NCBI GenBank assembly: GCA_023230425.1
Contig: JALNXI010000164.1
Span: 1-5,140 of the forward strand
Direction: 5' to 3'
Source: Methanoculleus sp.
Lineage (GTDB): Archaea > Halobacteriota > Methanomicrobia > Methanomicrobiales > Methanoculleaceae
Length of the DNA: 5,140 nt
The notes beneath the pieces were generated by a model that was not told where the DNA came from, searched no databases, and saw nothing but the letters and a program-made list of their open reading frames with translations. Within the stretch, counting starts at the first letter, position 1; each line of letters opens with the position of its first letter. Shown piece after piece: positions 4,946 through 5,140 of this stretch. Both the position numbers and the translations under genes were made by a program.

Positions 4946-5140
4946 ATGAAAGGAATTTCCCCTCTGGAGATCTATAACGAGTGCCGCGACGACATTCAGG
5001 CGATCTTCCGATCGAGACTGTTGACGCAGATACTGATTGCCCTCGGGAGCGGGAGTAAACCCCTCTCAGCCCTTCGTGATGTCACGGGGAGTTCATCGCA
5101 GGCGCTCATCCCGAAGATCCGGCAGCTTGAGGCCCTCCAT
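4946..5140 (+). CDS. Archaeal winged-helix transcriptional regulator, N-terminal part (FilR1-like)
   Basis: The first 65 codons are present and the gene runs off the right edge. The visible part resembles the N-terminal winged-helix domain of methanogen regulators whose C-terminus is the FilR1 (DUF1724) domain. An opening amphipathic helix (LEIYNECRDDIQAIFRSRL, 7-25) leads into the helix TQILIALGSGSKPLSALRDVTG (27-48) and the probable recognition helix SSQALIPKIRQLEAL (50-64). The pattern of helix, 'K-P-L-S-L' turn and 'S-x-I-P-x-I-R-x-L-E' is what such proteins show, but the diagnostic C-terminal domain is outside the window. ATG at 4946 is the only start, because an in-frame TAA lies at 4940-4942. 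No Shine-Dalgarno is evident. It is divergent from the hydrolase operon across 243 bases and may regulate it and itself. Being a DNA-binding regulator is likely; the exact family is less sure. Confidence 0.65.
   Translation, partial: MKGISPLEIYNECRDDIQAIFRSRLLTQILIALGSGSKPLSALRDVTGSSSQALIPKIRQLEALH

Noticed and set aside
4690..4977. 95-codon plus-strand frame in the divergent region
   Set aside because: It begins antisense to the hydrolase signal peptide, crosses the promoter and dyads, and ends inside the regulator gene in another frame. It shows no coding signature.

Overview
The window looks like chromosomal DNA of a GC-rich methanogenic euryarchaeon, most likely Methanomicrobiales and perhaps a Methanoculleus relative. 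That placement is an inference. It rests on archaeal TATA boxes at a nearly constant distance from start codons, very short predicted leaders, a geranylgeranyl-reductase-family flavoprotein, and the start of a winged-helix regulator of the FilR1-like type common in methanogens. No rRNA, tRNA, CRISPR array, insertion sequence or phage gene was seen.

Layout: (1) 1-1347, minus: a MATE-family multidrug/cation antiporter running off the left edge with only its extreme C-terminus missing. (2) 1348-1665: a 318-base intergenic stretch with a TATA box inside a perfect palindrome, a second upstream TATA box, and a doubtful 55-codon ORF. (3) 1666-1956, minus: a stand-alone ATP-cone domain protein. Its own promoter region carries a 10-bp imperfect dyad. 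(4) 2054-3136, minus: a short (360 aa) FAD-dependent geranylgeranyl-reductase-family oxidoreductase. (5) 3195-3434 and 3437-4702, minus: a two-gene operon. The first gene is a lipid-anchored, exported ComEC-type metallo-beta-lactamase hydrolase with a C-terminal lamin-tail domain, and the second is a DUF3006 protein almost abutting it. (6) 4703-4945: a divergent intergenic region with a strong TATA box for the hydrolase and three inverted repeats. (7) 4946-5140, plus: the N-terminal winged-helix part of an archaeal transcriptional regulator, cut by the right edge.

All complete genes are on the minus strand but do not form one operon. Separate TATA boxes precede the hydrolase, the reductase, the ATP-cone gene and the MATE gene. 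Only the hydrolase/DUF3006 pair is clearly co-transcribed. The divergent regulator may control the hydrolase operon from the shared, dyad-rich intergenic region. The most interesting system here is the surface-anchored MBL + lamin-tail hydrolase with its small DUF3006 partner under a possibly autoregulated divergent regulator. I saw no unmistakably new system.
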